Positions 33,101 through 48,100 of a stretch of 64,000 nt of DNA are shown piece by piece (the first letter of the stretch is position 1; every line of letters starts with the position of its first letter). Below the pieces are notes generated by a model. That model made no database searches and was not told the origin of the DNA. It worked only from the letters and a program-made list of their open reading frames with translations. Source of the stretch: Arion vulgaris (Eukaryota; Mollusca; Gastropoda; Stylommatophora; Arionidae); contig CM036754.1 of assembly GCA_020796225.1 (NCBI GenBank), forward strand, positions 13,531,867-13,595,866, in the 5' to 3' direction. The position numbers and the translations under genes are program-made.

Positions 33101-36100
33101 GCCATGTTTTGGGAGGGGTCAAATTTGTTTTCAGATCTACATTGATATCAAGTTTTGTTTCAATTTTCTGCAACGAAACTTCAAAGAGGAAGGTCAAGGG
33201 TATAATAGGATAGATGAATTATAAATGTATACATCAAATGTGTGGCACCTTGCTTATGATAGAGATTCTATCACAGATTGGTTATTGGTTACTAAACTGA
33301 CGTCATTGCACTGCGGGCAGACCCATAGGTGCTCAGTCTCCCCAACAGATATCGAAGAGTATGCATACTGATGGTTCCTGTGGCTCACTGATTAAACACA
33401 CCTCTCACTCTGCCTCTCAGGCATCCAGGTCGACTTGAACAACGGGTAACTCCAAACTGCTTAAATCGCTTTATCGATTCAACATCGATTTTAGAAAAAC
33501 ATCTATCACAGAAAAACATTAAAACATAGGTCCCTTGTTCAAGTTGAGCATGTAAATAAACCCTTGGCAGTTGAAAATCAATAACAGGCTGTAAATCTGC
33601 CATCTAGCAAAATGAACTGATAAAATAAAAACTGAATTTTTTTTGGTCATCTTCAAAACTACATTGAGGACCCTTGTCGGTGATATTGGGTTTGTGCACT
33701 GTCACTGAGATCTTCCTGTGTATGAAAGGTACGAGCAAGCTGCTGCATTTTTAGTTTAGTCTGATAAAACAAGCAGATTGAAAGGAGGCTTTACCCCAGG
33801 ATGCAATCCATCTCGAGAGACCTGCCTTATCAATTAAGTGTGAGAATTGGGACAGAGATTGTCACTCCTGCATAGGACTTTATTGTCACAGACGAAGCTG
33901 CAAAGTACCTATCCAAATGCGTAGCTTTATTGTTGCTCGAGACTGAAACAGGTCTACTCCCTGTCGTTAAAATAGATGAGTTCAATTATTGGTTACTGAA
34001 CCAGTGTTATAGCACTCCAAGACGCAGGCCAGTAGGTGCTCAACCATCCCCAGCAGATCTCAAAGGGTATGTGTACTGATGGTTCCAGTGGCTTGCTGGT
34101 TAAACACACACGCTTCTCACTCTGCCGCTCAGATATCCAGTTCTACTTGTGCATCGTGTAATTCCAAACTCTTTAAATCACAAGATAAATTCCCCTTTGT
34201 ACCTCAGAGGAAACAATAAGGTTTATTATTATTAAGTAACTAAAACCATTAACATGAGTACCATTTACAATATGTGGGGAACTATAAGGGCAATACTGTT
34301 AAATGTTTGTTTGTTGGTTTTATCAACCAAGTTATTAACTCTTTGTGGTCTCTATGGTGTGCGTGGAGAATATGAGTACATTGCAACCCTGTTAGGCCCT
34401 ACATCATGTGGTAGGACAGGCACATGTAAATTTTTACCAAAGACTTTACAAACAGACAAACCCCACTTTAAGGTACCACATCTGGAGTTATACTATAGCA
34501 TTGTATCAGATCTTATTGGTTATAGGGAGGTTATCAAAGCTGACTCATGCCAATTTTTTTTAATGTGAAGAAAGAGCGTGAAATTGTAGTCAAATTTGTT
34601 ATTGACTACTGGTGAAATTTGAGTAGATGATTGTAATTTATGCATTGTTTTATTTCAGAAAGGACTTTCGTTCTTAGTCAATGATTGTAATCTGATCCAC
34701 AACAATGTATGTATGGCTTCAGTGTTTGTTGATCCAGCTGGCGAGTGGAAGCTTGGTGGAGTGGACTACATGTACCCAGCTCAGGGACCAGACAGCGACC
34801 CACCAGTCAAGATTCTGCCCTTGTTACAACGATATGACTCTCCTGAGAAGACAGAGGGCAAAAAGGTCAAAGCTGAAAAATGGTAAATATTTTTTTAACT
34901 GTTGAATGTTTTCTGTTAAATTAAATATTGAACAAACTCTCCTCCTCCTTCTTCTTTGCGTTCGTTCTTTACGACCAATTTTAATCACTCTATGTGATAT
35001 GTTTGATCTTTGCCAAGAACGTGTATATGTTGCACATTGGTTTGGTAGGCCCCTAAACACATAGACTTCTACATGTTTAGGCCACATGTATCCGATTTCA
35101 GCCAAACCTCCTTAGTCGCCTCTTACAACATGCGTGGCAGGTAGCAGTGGTTCTATTCTTACACCCCAAATTTGGGCCCCGGTAACCACTTGGGCGATTG
35201 AACAAACTAATTCATTTTCTTGAAATGTTTGATACAGTTGAGCCCAAATAGCTTCAGACAGTAAAATATGTTGACTAGCAGAAATGTGGATAGATAGAAG
35301 ACACTTTTTTTTATCAATAATTGTTACCTGTTATCATTCTTCTTTAATCCAGTTTTACCTCACAGGCCCAGATTCAAATCTCCGGTGAGGTCAAGAATTT
35401 TTTTCTGTCTGGGACATAAAGAAAAGTTATAACCCGAACAGTTTTGTGGGGACTGCACTAAAAAACGGTATTACGCAGGCAGTTTCCTTCGAATGCTCCA
35501 TATCAGCCAGTTGTTAACCACTCTGTGTGATTTGTATGTGATCTGAGCCTAAGATCGATTGTTGTAAGTTGTCCCAGTTATACGCCTACAAGTAGGCTAG
35601 CACATCTGATGTCTGTGATGCTTTTTATTTACTAGGGTAGTTTCCGTAGGCCCCTACCTCAGTCGCCTCTTATGTCATGCCTTGTAGGTCGCATTGGTAC
35701 TATTCTTTGCTTTCCTTGCGTGACCCGGCACTACACGGACAGCACAGGCGGTAAAGACAGTTACAATTGTAAATATATGGTTGATTGTTAACTGGGAATG
35801 ATGTTTAATTTTGCAGCATAAATCACATTGCTAAAGAAATAACACAAATAAACTTCCTTTTTAAAAATCCCAGATTACCTTTTTTGAAAAGTAATCAATT
35901 CCTTGGGTTCTTCTATTACCGTGGAATTTGATGAATGGTAAAAATAGACCTCACCATTCAGAAAGCAATTGAAACTACTGAATGTATAAGTGGTGCCTAG
36001 AAAATCGATGACTCGTTTACAGTGGTTGATGGTGGTGTCCTGTAAAGGATATGCCATGATTAAAAAAATTGTAACCAATTTAGTTGTTTTTTTTGCTAAG

Positions 36101-39100
36101 TATGAGACTTTTTTCTTTCTCAAAATTCTTTATAACATCACAATAATCATGTGAATGGTAGGAGCGATGAGAGTGGATTGCAAAATGTTGACACTTCTGA
36201 CATAATTCTGAACCTTTAAAAGTTATAAAGACTCATGTGATTTTTACGCACCGGGATTCTTATCTGGCTCAGTGCTTATCTTTAGGGATAATATTATCTC
36301 TTCATCGGTAAGTTCACCATAGACTGTGACAGACACATCAGTTTTAATGATAAAATTGAAATCTAGACTAGCCTTGTCTACATCTCTAGCAGATTCTTGT
36401 CTTAAACACTCGAAGGACTGAGATATGTTGCCTGATATATACATATGTTTTTATTGACTAGGTCAGCAGATATGTGGGGACTCGGTTGCCTGATATGGGA
36501 GGTATTCAATGGAACTCTGCCTCGCACTGCATCCCTCAAGGCTCCTGGCAAGGTTTGTCTATAAGAGCTTTTATCACAGGACGCCAATACATAACATATC
36601 TAGTTATATTTCTAGAATAAAAAAACAACACTCTGTTTTTGTTACTGAAACAACTTAATGAGACAAACATTTTTAGTTTGAAAAAGATTTCCTCAAAATA
36701 TCAATTGACATTAAAGACAGATAGAGAAAACTCTTGAAGAATTTTGCTGTATTGTAGTTTGAGAAATGTGTTAACACTTTCACTCCCTCATTTTCTTTTT
36801 ACATCTGGACGCACTAATAGCCACTACGCTGGCTTTGCATCATCATAAATATATCTGTAAGCCAGTATATCGGCTTGAAAGGGTGAATATATTAACCAAA
36901 TAGGTTCTGATATAGCAACAAAGACATATTTATAGTGTACATATCAACATCTTCAGATAAAAATGTTTACGCAGTAGAAGATTTTTTTTCGTATTCGCCT
37001 GCTATGAATTCAGGCATAGTTGTGGTGTCTAATATGGCACCTCTGACTGATTTTTGTGGGAATGCTTGCTTTATTTATCACCAGTGTCTCTCGCCATTTA
37101 GGTGAGCCTTCCTCTGTCTTCAGAGGTACTGTAATTATTCTCTATCTTCTCCCATTGATGTTAAACTGTCTAGTAGTATCTTCTAGTGAAACACGTACAA
37201 ACAAAGTACTATAGTTTTACAAAATACATAAACAGTGACGATAAACAGCAACGTTTCGACCAACAAGGCCTTTATCACAAACGAACAAACAGGAGTGACA
37301 AATTAAAATGAAACACAAATGGACGACCAAATACCAACGTATCTAAGGAAAATCTGGAATAAAAATGAATAACGAAATAAATGTAACACAAAAACACACA
37401 TAAAAACTAGAAATAGAAAAGAAACAATGAAACATCTAGTAAATATATAACTTGAATACATGCAACATATACCCATATAGATTATAAAGCATGGGAAGAG
37501 AAAGTACTAAGAAGCATAAGAATGTAATACATGCAACATATACCCATAGAGATTACAAAGCATTGGAAGAGAAAGTACTAAGAAGCATAAGAACTATAGT
37601 ACTTTGTTTGTACGTGTTTCACTATTTATCAAGTTTTACTGCAGTCTTCCCCCTATTTCGATAGTAGTATCTTCTACCTCTGTTATTCTCTCTCATTGAT
37701 GTTGTTTGTTGTCACAGTGTGTTCCAAACTTCCTTCTTATGCCCAAAAACTAATGACTACCTCCTTCTAATATTCTGATTCAACTATATAATATATAACA
37801 GGCTCTGACTGTTGTGATACAAACATGAACATATATATGTATATATAGTCAAACATAAAATATATATCATAAATATTTGTTAACAAAATGAAAAAGAACT
37901 GAAAGAATTGCAAATATATTGTTGCCAGAGAAAGGTAGCCATGACAAACTAATATTCCAAATGATTTTTGACAGATTCCTCAAAGTATTGTGGCCAACTA
38001 TTGTGAGTTAGTGAGTGCCAACCCTCGCTCTCGTCCAAACCCAGCCAAATTTATTGACAACTGTCGACAGAAAGGAGGTTTCATGAGAAATACTTTTGTT
38101 GATTCTATGATGTTTCTGGAAGAAATTCAGGTTTGTTTGGTGATGTTCTCAGTGTTTGGTGATGTTGTCAGTGTTTGGTGATGTTCTCAATGTTTTGGTG
38201 ATACACTCAATGTTTGGTGATGTTCTCAGTGTTGAAAATAAAAAAAGGAATTGTAAAAAAGTATACCCAGAAGTTTGTTATTGATACAAGGGAAGTCTGC
38301 AGTAAAATTGTTCTGAAATCTTTCCTTGTATCAATAAAAAATATTGACTAAATTGTTATAAAATTATGTTCTAAAATAAGAGGAAATTGAGAAATGAAAT
38401 TAGTGGAACTTCAGATTAAAGATGTTACCTGCAAATTTTAGTCATTTTGTAAGACTAAGCTGTATAATGAACTGTATATGACTTAATATGTAATTGTGAC
38501 TTATTTACTGTTTTCTGACTTTTCCCCATCAGATTAAAGACCAGGCAGAAAAGAACAAATTTTTTGCAAGTCTGACCCCATCGCTGGACACGTTCCCATC
38601 ACAGTTCTGTCGTAATAAAATTCTTCCACAGTTACTTAATGCATTTGAATATGGCAATGCTGGCTCTTCCATTCTGACACCAATGTTTAAAGTAAGTGTG
38701 ACATCTTCCCACATCTATCTTTACAAATAGATGGTCTGTTTCATGGTCTTTTTCTCCCAAATTGGTCTATGTCTTTAGTGTGTGCTTCATGGATGTTTGG
38801 GAAGTGAATGTTTCATTAGAGGCAAAGAGGAGAGGAAGACCAAGGAAAAGATGGATTCGGGATGTGAATGATTATTTGAGTATGGCGGCTGCAGAAGGCA
38901 AGACATGGCCCATGAAAGAAATTCCGAAGGCGTGTTAGGTGGCAATGTTATTTTCAGGACAGGCTATTGGATGATGGATGTTTATGAAGTAAATGTTTGA
39001 TTGATGTTTGTGAAATAAATGCTTAATAGATATTTGTGGAATGGATATTTGAGAGGTGAATATTTGATGGATGTTTGTGAAGTGAATGATTGATGAATGT

Positions 39101-42100
39101 TTGTGAAGTGAATGCTTGATGGATGTTTGTGAAGTGAATATTTGATGATTTGTCTCAGAAAGCTGAAGTCAAAAGTTACATTATAGAATATTCTAATAGT
39201 ATGAAGTAGGAAATTGATTTAGACAGAGTAGATATAAACAAATGTGGTTTACTCTACATTAGTTGTACTCAACTTGTAGCCTCTGCATCCAAGGAAGGAA
39301 CACAAAACTCAAGAGATTCATTAAATGTATTGGATGTCCTCTTTTATCCATGACAAGACATGGACAAACAGTCAGTCATCACCATCACACCTAATGGAGT
39401 CTTGTGAGGAAGCAATAAACTTTTTCCCAACCCATTTGATCAACAGTCGTCATGTTTTGGGTGACTTGTGACTGCTTTATGGTTCTCATTTCCTTTGAAT
39501 TCTTTGCAGTCAGAGCATTTGTTTAAATTAAATATCTTTCGTTTTCTATCAACTTTTGCTACTAAATTATTTGATTAAATTCAAATGTCCTTTCTGCAGG
39601 AAAATTTATTAATGTTTCTATAATACATCGATTTTATAAATAGATGGTGTTGACCCTATGTTAAAACCTCCAGCCTGGAGGACTAGGGTGTATGTTTTAG
39701 TCCAAACCAGACCTGCCCAGCTTGGTAGAACCTGCCAGGGATAAATTTCCCACCAGCATAGTTAAGAATGGCTAAAGTACTCTTTTTCTTCTTTTCTTTC
39801 CCTTTTTACTTGGGGAAAAAATAACAAATACTTCTTAAGTCAGAGTATGGCTTGGACTCAATGGCGAGCAATACAAGTGATAAAGAAAGCAATACTTCAT
39901 GTAAAAATCAATCAGAGGCGCAATGACTATGCCTAAATTCATAGCGGTTGAACAAAAAGAGAAAAACATTGGGATCAATAGGTCATCTTATTGACTGCAG
40001 TCAACTCTATCCTAAACAGCAACAGAAATGACAACAAAAAAGTATGATAGTTTTACTAAGTGCAACAATAGACTTAATCAAATGAACAGTTGATTTAGTC
40101 TCTCTTGTACTTGTCATACTACTTTCAATCATTTTTATAATCTCTGTTATTGTATAATCTTGCTTCATATTTCATATTTTAGATTGGAAAACTCTTAACC
40201 ACGGATGAGTACCAGCGTAAAATAGTCCCGTGTGTTGTAAAACTGTTCTCCTCTCCAGACAGAGCAACAAGGGTCAAGCTACTTCAGCAGGTTAGAATAT
40301 TCATGTTTTATGACAAGCAGCCATTTTGGTTCTTTTGTTTGTTAACTGTTTAATACATAAGTGAGTGTCTGTGGCTTAGTGGTAGTGAGCTCTATCACAA
40401 CCCAAGAGTACCTGGTTCAAACTCCGCTGAGGGCAGTTTGAAAGCAAATTTGTTCCCGTGGATTTTTACGAACGGTAAAATAGACCTCACCGTTCAGAAA
40501 GCAATGACAAACTACTGAACGTATAAGTGGGGCCTAGAAAATCAACGACTCGTTTACTGTGGTTGATGGCGACGTCATGTTAAGTATATGCCTAGATTTT
40601 CATTAATGCATAAATTCTTATATACTGACAAAAAGTTGATCTATATCAGTTTACTGAATGTCGCACACAAAAGTAGACCATTTTACACACTACTGAGCAA
40701 ACAAGTTTGAGACTGTTCTGGAAATGTAGATATATACATCTTCTCTTAACTCCCCTTGAAGCATAAGTCTGTGACTTTCTAGCCTGCTCTTCTCGAGTTT
40801 GAACTGCCAAGGGTTCTTTTACTTGCTCAAATTGAAAACAAGACCTGCGTTTTATTGTCCATCTCCAATAGGACTAGGAACACGATTGAAATTTCTCTGA
40901 CCTACACTGAGATCAGGGACCTCTGGAAAAATATCCTGATGGCTCCGCGAGGAAGTGAACTGAATACCTTTGTAACGAAAGGCGAGCACCTAACCTCTAT
41001 GCCACAGAGACTCCCTATAAAAATATATTTATATTTAAAATATAAATATTGTGAAGAAAACAGGAAACTTTTGTATTTATTATTTGCTCATTTCTATACT
41101 TCAATTTTAGCCACTTTCTGAATTATTTTACTTAAACAAAAAATAAACTTGAAGTTCTGTTACTGATATAGAAACTGAAACATATTTGTTTATTTTGGTT
41201 GTTAGCATCAACTCATGTTTTTGTATGTTGACAGGTGGAGTTTTTTGTAGAACATTTGCAGAATGATATAGTGAACGACAAGATCTTTCCTAATGTGAAC
41301 ACTGGATTTATGGATACGAATCCTGTAGTCAGAGAGAGTACTATCAAGGTAAAATTATACTGTCCAAGGAAAATGTACTAGATATCTGTGTTAGGATTTA
41401 CATTATATGGGCTTATGTAGTCGGCTTGTATTACAATATATGGGCTTATGTAGTTGGCTTGTATTACTTTATACTGGTTTATGAACTCATCTTGTGTTAC
41501 ATTATCTGGGCTTATGCATTCAGCTTGTATCACATTATATAGACTTATATACTGAGCTTGTGTTTAGCATAGAAAACTGAGGTCATGTATCAGCCTACGC
41601 TGAAGAACATGACTCTGACATCAAAGCTACTACAGGCTTATTCTATCACTTGATAGTTTCACTTATATTGGCAGTACCTTCTACAGAACAGTGAAGCTCT
41701 TTGCGGCCTGCTGTTGGATGAGGACAATAAAATTAGCGCTGAATCAATCCAGCGATTTAAGGAGTTTGGAATTATACGTTGCACAAGTAGAGCTGGATGC
41801 TTCAGTGGCAGGGAGAGGAGTGTGTTTAACCATAGGAACCATCAGTATGCATACCCTTTGATTTCTGTTGGAGGAGACTGAACACCTATGGGTCTGCTCG
41901 AAGTGCACTGACTTTAGTTCAGTAACCAATAGTCAAGTATTTGGAATATTGATTATGTCACAATGTTTGCGATCCATTAAGATTAAGAATTGTTACCAAA
42001 TTCAAAAGTGTCTGTTCGATTATAGCTCTCACTATCCTGTTATACGCCCATGAAACTTGGACAGTGAATAGCCAATATACCAAAAAATGAAACCACTTTC

Positions 42101-45100
42101 ATATGAACTTGTCTCTGCAGATTGCACTTAAAATTAAGTGGAAGGATAAAGTATCAGATACTGAAGTACGCCCAAGTGGTTACGAGGGCCCAAATTGGGG
42201 TGTAAAGAATAGAATCACTGTTACCTGCCACGCATGTCGTAAGAGGCGACTAAGGAGGTTGGTCGTGGGGCTTGCTACCCCACACCATAAAAACACTAGA
42301 TGGCTACAGAACGGAGAGCGAACCGAGTAAACGCTGGCTGAAATTGGACACATCGCCGAAGGATAAACACCAGAGCTCCAAATGGTGCTGAAGATGTGAC
42401 GTAAAACACCAATGCTAAGGCTGCATGAATCAGATTTCCACAAGAATAGAAGGTATGGGGAGATCTGGTACATCGGTCTGGGAGGTGATCGCGAGAGATA
42501 CTGAAATTCTCATGATGACCAAAATTTCAGGCATCCACTTACTGTTGCAGAAAGCTTAAGTCTGATGTGCCAGACACATGTGCACACCTGATAAAAGCAT
42601 CCCAAAACAATTGTTGTACAACAAGCTCAGCAAGAGAACATATTACCTTGTGAACAGAAAAAAGGCAAATGTCTGTAGAAAGATTCAACATCAACTCCTA
42701 AGAAACTAGTGTGTAGAATCATCTATCCTAAAGCAGCAACACCACTAGAAGTGCCTTATATTACTGATAAATAATAAATTTATGAAGTTGCTTCTTCTTC
42801 TTCTGTGTTCTCACTAGATTGGGAATTTGGATTCTCTAATAAAGGCAGCCATCTGCCTCAGATTATCAACCACGCCATACAGTTTGTCTTGGACGCTAGT
42901 GTAAGTGGGCGACCTCTTTCTTCTAAGTCTGCACACTGAGGGCAGTTTTGTAGGACATAATTCCTATGATTTCTGCTTCCCCATTTGTGCCGACCTCTTC
43001 CAGCAGTAAGTTTTGGCCACCCTCGTGATGGTGGGTCTGACATTCTTACTGTGTAGTGAAATCTCCGAGGCAGATTGGCGGCCGTAGAATCCGCTATCCC
43101 ATTCCTCATTGTGAGAGGTCGTTGCACCATGTTATGTGCCTTACGGCCTGGTGCATCCGTTATCTGCAAGCATTTGTTTCGGGTTAGCATTCCTAGCGGA
43201 CACATGCATCCGATTTCAGCCAAACCTCCTTAGTCGCCTCTTACGACATGCGTGGCAGGTAACAGTGGTTCTATTCTTTACACCCCAAATTTGGGCCCCC
43301 GGTAACCACTCGGGCGGAAGTTGCATCTAGAAATCTCTTTTAACCTGACGCTGTGAAGCAAAACAGGATTAGAGAAAAGAAGACAACATGGACTCAAAAT
43401 AACCTTTACTTTACAATGAAGAGTGACTGTAATGGATATCCAATACTTTCTGTCACTTGCCATATGTATTCTGTCCATATCTTAATGTTTCCCTCCAACT
43501 TTGATCTCTGTCTTCGTCTTACTATCAACCTTTTCCCCCTGTATAATTTTCAGCAAAGTACCTATGTTTATCACTTATATTAGTGTTTCATTAACCTGAA
43601 TATTTCCTGATTTTGGATATCTCATTAATCTGAATATTTCTTGAATTTTGATATTTTATTAATCTGGATATCTCATTAATCTGATATTAAATATCATGCT
43701 AGGCTATGCTACATCTGGCACCAAAACTGAATTACAAGAACTTGAATGAGGAACTCATGAAACAGTTTGCTAGACTTCAGGCCAAAGATGATCAGGTAAG
43801 CATGATATTAGTTATTATGCCACTTGAGGATCACGACACACACACACAAATAGAGAAGAATGATGGAAGAAAATTCTCATGGATACCACCTGAAAATAGT
43901 TACCAAAAAATATAATTACATAACAAGCAATAATGGCAGATTTTTGTTCCAATACATTGATGAATTCATACTTGAAGACTATTTTAAACATTGATAGAAT
44001 ATAAGATAAATAAACTAGTTTCTACTGACAGTATCAAATATATGTCTTCATTTTAACTGTGAAGAGACACCATTGCTTGTTGCAGAAGGTGTAGATGACA
44101 TACTTTACATTATGACAGAAAAAACTATTAGAAACTGATAGTGTCATTAGTAAAATATTACTCTGTATCCAGTGTTAGGATAAATGCTATTGTATGTGAC
44201 CAGTAAGAACGCTGTAGCGTAGTTGTTAGTGAACTCGCTTCTCAAGGCTGGTGGTCTGGGTTCAGCTCCCGCAATGCGCGTGGAATTTTTCCCGACCGCG
44301 GCGGCTCTCAGGTCGACTCAGCCTCAACTGGGTACCAGACATGCTCTGGGAAAGTAAAGGCGGCCGGCGTGATGCTGACCACATCACCCATCGTGTGCCG
44401 ACAGTCAATGAAAAATACAGGCCTAACACTGTATTGACCTATATACCACGAGGTATGAAAGGGTTCCTTTATCTTTTTTTTTTATGTGGCCAGTGTTGAT
44501 ACCACAACAATACAGAGATCCTATCTATCTATTTATATCCACTTTGTCTCCCGCTTGACACATCTACGGTATCGGAGTAGCAGTGCTCTTTGAGACACAC
44601 TGTCTGTTAGTAATCTGTTTACATAGCCGAACCATTTAATTTGTTGTTTCTTGATGAAGTTCAGTACTGATGTTGTACCCACTTTTTTTCCTGGTGTCTT
44701 TACTTCTAAATCTGTCTCTTCTTGATACTCCCATAATTTTTTGTTGACACTTCATCTTTATCGTGACTAGTTTTCTTCTATCGTTTGATGTCAGTGTCCA
44801 GGTTTGGCACTGATAGCATAATATTGTGTTGAACAATGCTTTTTTAGTTTTCATGGTGACATGTTTGCATTTCACAATTGGCCCCTTTGTCCTATGATGT
44901 GATTTATTGCATCTATGTTGGATTTCGTTAGTTATTCTTCCAGTTGCTGAAAAAATGCTTCCTAGGTATGTAAAGTTTTTGACTTGTTTTAATATTTGTG
45001 TTGTCAGTCTGATTGCTTGAAATTTTAGATAGAGAGAGTACAAATTTTTGTTTTCACATTTGTAAAGACTGGCTAATGATCGTTGACTCCAAGTCATTTC

Positions 45101-48100
45101 CCAACAATGCTTGTGATGTTCCACTTCATACTTGATAAGCGGTATGACACCAGATCTGGCGTATAGATGGACAGTCATTCATACAGTAGTTATTGAGCAA
45201 GATGAATTCTGTAGTATATATCTCCTGAGCTGAAGTCACATTAACACTGTGGCTAGTGCACTTACTTCATAAAGTTGTGGGAAAGGTTAAAACCCCTATC
45301 TGGAGTGAGATTTTTTTGTTGAGAGCAACAGTTCTCATGTCGACCCAGCCTGAATTGGGTGCAAGAGATACACTGGAAATGAAAGGCGGTCAGCATAATG
45401 TTGACTACATTACTCATCCTGTACTGTTAGACAAAGAAAAAATATGGACCTAACACTGTATTTCTCAGTATACTGAAAGGACGTAGCCATCAACCACAGT
45501 AAACGCGGCGTTGATTTTCTAGACACCACTTATACGTTCAGTAGTTTGCCATTGCTTTCTGAACGGTGAGGTTTATTCTTACCTTTTGTAAAAATTCTAC
45601 AGCAACGAATTTGCTTCCAAACTTGCCCACCGTGGAGTTTGAACCAGGTACGCTTGGGTCTGTGATCGAGCTCACTACCGCTTGAGCTACAGATGCTCAC
45701 ATCTCAGTATACTACATGGTATTAAAATGGACCCTTTACATATTTTCTGTCTTGAGATAAAGGATCTGAATTCAGCCCCCTCTATATGTTCTTCAAACTA
45801 ACGTGCACTGCAGATACTTTATCTGGCTGGGTGTCTATCACAGTGAGTGACATATTCTACAGAGATAGATGTGTTTCTACTGGGTTTCTGTGTGACTTCC
45901 TGATTGTGGTGGCAAACCACTTAGATAGTTGCATCCATCTGCAACACATTGACATACTAGAGTAGACTGGTCTTACTCGGGTGTAGGAGGGCCTGATCTG
46001 TATTAGTTTTCCACCGACTAGTGGTTGCACTTGAACTCCATCTCCATGAAGAAGCTGATCTTGATGGGGTATAATTTATTTTATAAATTATGTACCAAAT
46101 AACATTTGTAATTCATTATTTGTGGTAAAAAAAACCCCCACAAATAATTCTCTTTTCTTTCCATCTTAGGGAGGAATTAGAACCAACACCACAGTTTGCC
46201 TTGGAAAGATTGCAGGCTTTATCAACCTCGGTAAGTAATGCATTAAATATCTTCTAGTTTGAGTTTGAACATAACATTTTTGTGTTGTTGACTTTGTTGC
46301 TATCCCATGTTCATGCTGTAGAACACACACACATTTATTATTGTATTCAGGTGATCTTTCATTGCATTAAGATGATCTTCTTCTTCTGTAGTTACATTGT
46401 TATCAGATTGTTGCCAGCGTCATAGTTTTTCGTCTTACACTATCTAATGGCTTGGGTGACAGTTATTTTGACTCTTTGATAGGATTCTGCTATGCCAACT
46501 ATCCATCTTTTTGTGGTCTTCTTCTCACCTATTTAAATTAATATTAATCAATGTGTTCTTGTATGTATATGAGTGAGTACATATGTACAAAACTCTATTA
46601 GTGTTTTGCGTAAATTTCAGATTCGACAAAAAATCCTGTGTTCAGCTTTCATGCGTGCATTGAAAGATCCTTTCCCTCCAGCCAGACAGGCTGGAATACT
46701 GGGTATGGCTGCTACCCAGAACTTCTACAGCTTGACTGAGGTTGCTCAGAGATTACTTCCAGCACTTTGTGCAGTTACCAGGGATCCTGAAAAGGGAGTT
46801 CGAGATCAGGTCAGACATAATTTGTTTTTTTTTATTTATAATTTACACTCCATTACAAACATAATCAACTGGTAGAAAAACTATGCATTATCCATGACCA
46901 GAACTATTCATCACATTAGGGAATTTATGGAATTCTAAATAATCAAATCTGGAATCAAAATTAGAATACTTATCTCCAATATTGAAATAGTTCTGCTGTC
47001 TAAAGGCGAAGGATTCACTTAATTGCACCAGGTTTCATATACATCCATCCCTGTCTGCAGAAATGACACTCCAACTGCTGAGAGTGTTACACAAAGCCCG
47101 AGCTCCTTAGCTCCAGTAACTATTACACATATGACTTGGCTGAGTGGTTACCAGGGCCCAAATTGGAGTGTAAAGAATAGAACCACTGTTACCTGCCACG
47201 CATGTCGTAAGAAGCGACTAAGGAGGTGTGGCTGAAATCGGATGCATGTGTCCTCAACGTGTAGAAGTCTATGCGTTTAGGGGCCTACCAAACCAATGTG
47301 CAACGTATACACGTCTTGGCAAAGATCAAACATATCACAAAGAGTGATTAAAATTGGTCGTAAGAACGAACGCAAAGAAGAAGGAGTGTAAAGAATAGAA
47401 CCAATGTTACCTACCACACATGTCATAAGAGGCGACAAAGGAGGTGGGGCTAGCTACCCCACCCCGTAAAAAATACTAGATGGCTATAGAAACCACAACC
47501 AGAGACGGGAGTTGGAGACGGAATGCAAGATAATGGGGAGAGATCTGGAAAAGATGGCCTTGGATAGGCAGGCCTTAGTTGTGGACCTAGGGGCAAAGGG
47601 TGAAGAATGAATGAATGACTTGGTCTGGATTCAAACCCACAACCTTCAGAGCGACAGGCAAACAACTTAACCATAGAGATCCCGCTACTTCTGCTGTATG
47701 GGTCAGAAACATGAAGAACAACTAAAACAACATTCATCAACTGGTGTTTGCACAGAATGGTGTCTCTACCGAATGTCATTACTTCGGTTTTGTCGATGTT
47801 TATTCTCATATTGTATTTATTGCATGTTAACTGGAGTATGTTAATGTGTTGCTGTAGCTGTTTCTCTGTTGATGATATGATTGTTTGATCGTCTGCAAAA
47901 AGAAATTTGCTTAAGAGTCCACGAGGTTGTTTCCTTCACTGATGTTAGCTATTTTACAGATTTGGTTGATACATGTGATGAACAACAGTGGTAATAGTAC
48001 GCATCCTTGTCTTACTCCTGATCCAACATAGAACTTTTCTGATAGGCCTGTTTGTTCTAACCATACACTGACTGTCTATTTTTTATAGAGGCTCTTGCAT

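Noticed and set aside
34254..34568. A 104-residue frame in SCYL1 intron 3
   Set aside because: No similarity to anything I know, no splice context, and it sits in an intron beside LINE and SINE debris. Chance is the simpler reading.
40365..40450. A true tRNA gene
   Set aside because: A- and B-box-like motifs are present but the cloverleaf stems do not form, and the same unit recurs with a long non-tRNA body, as in a SINE.
40855..41121. An 88-residue frame
   Set aside because: It falls within a SINE family G copy.
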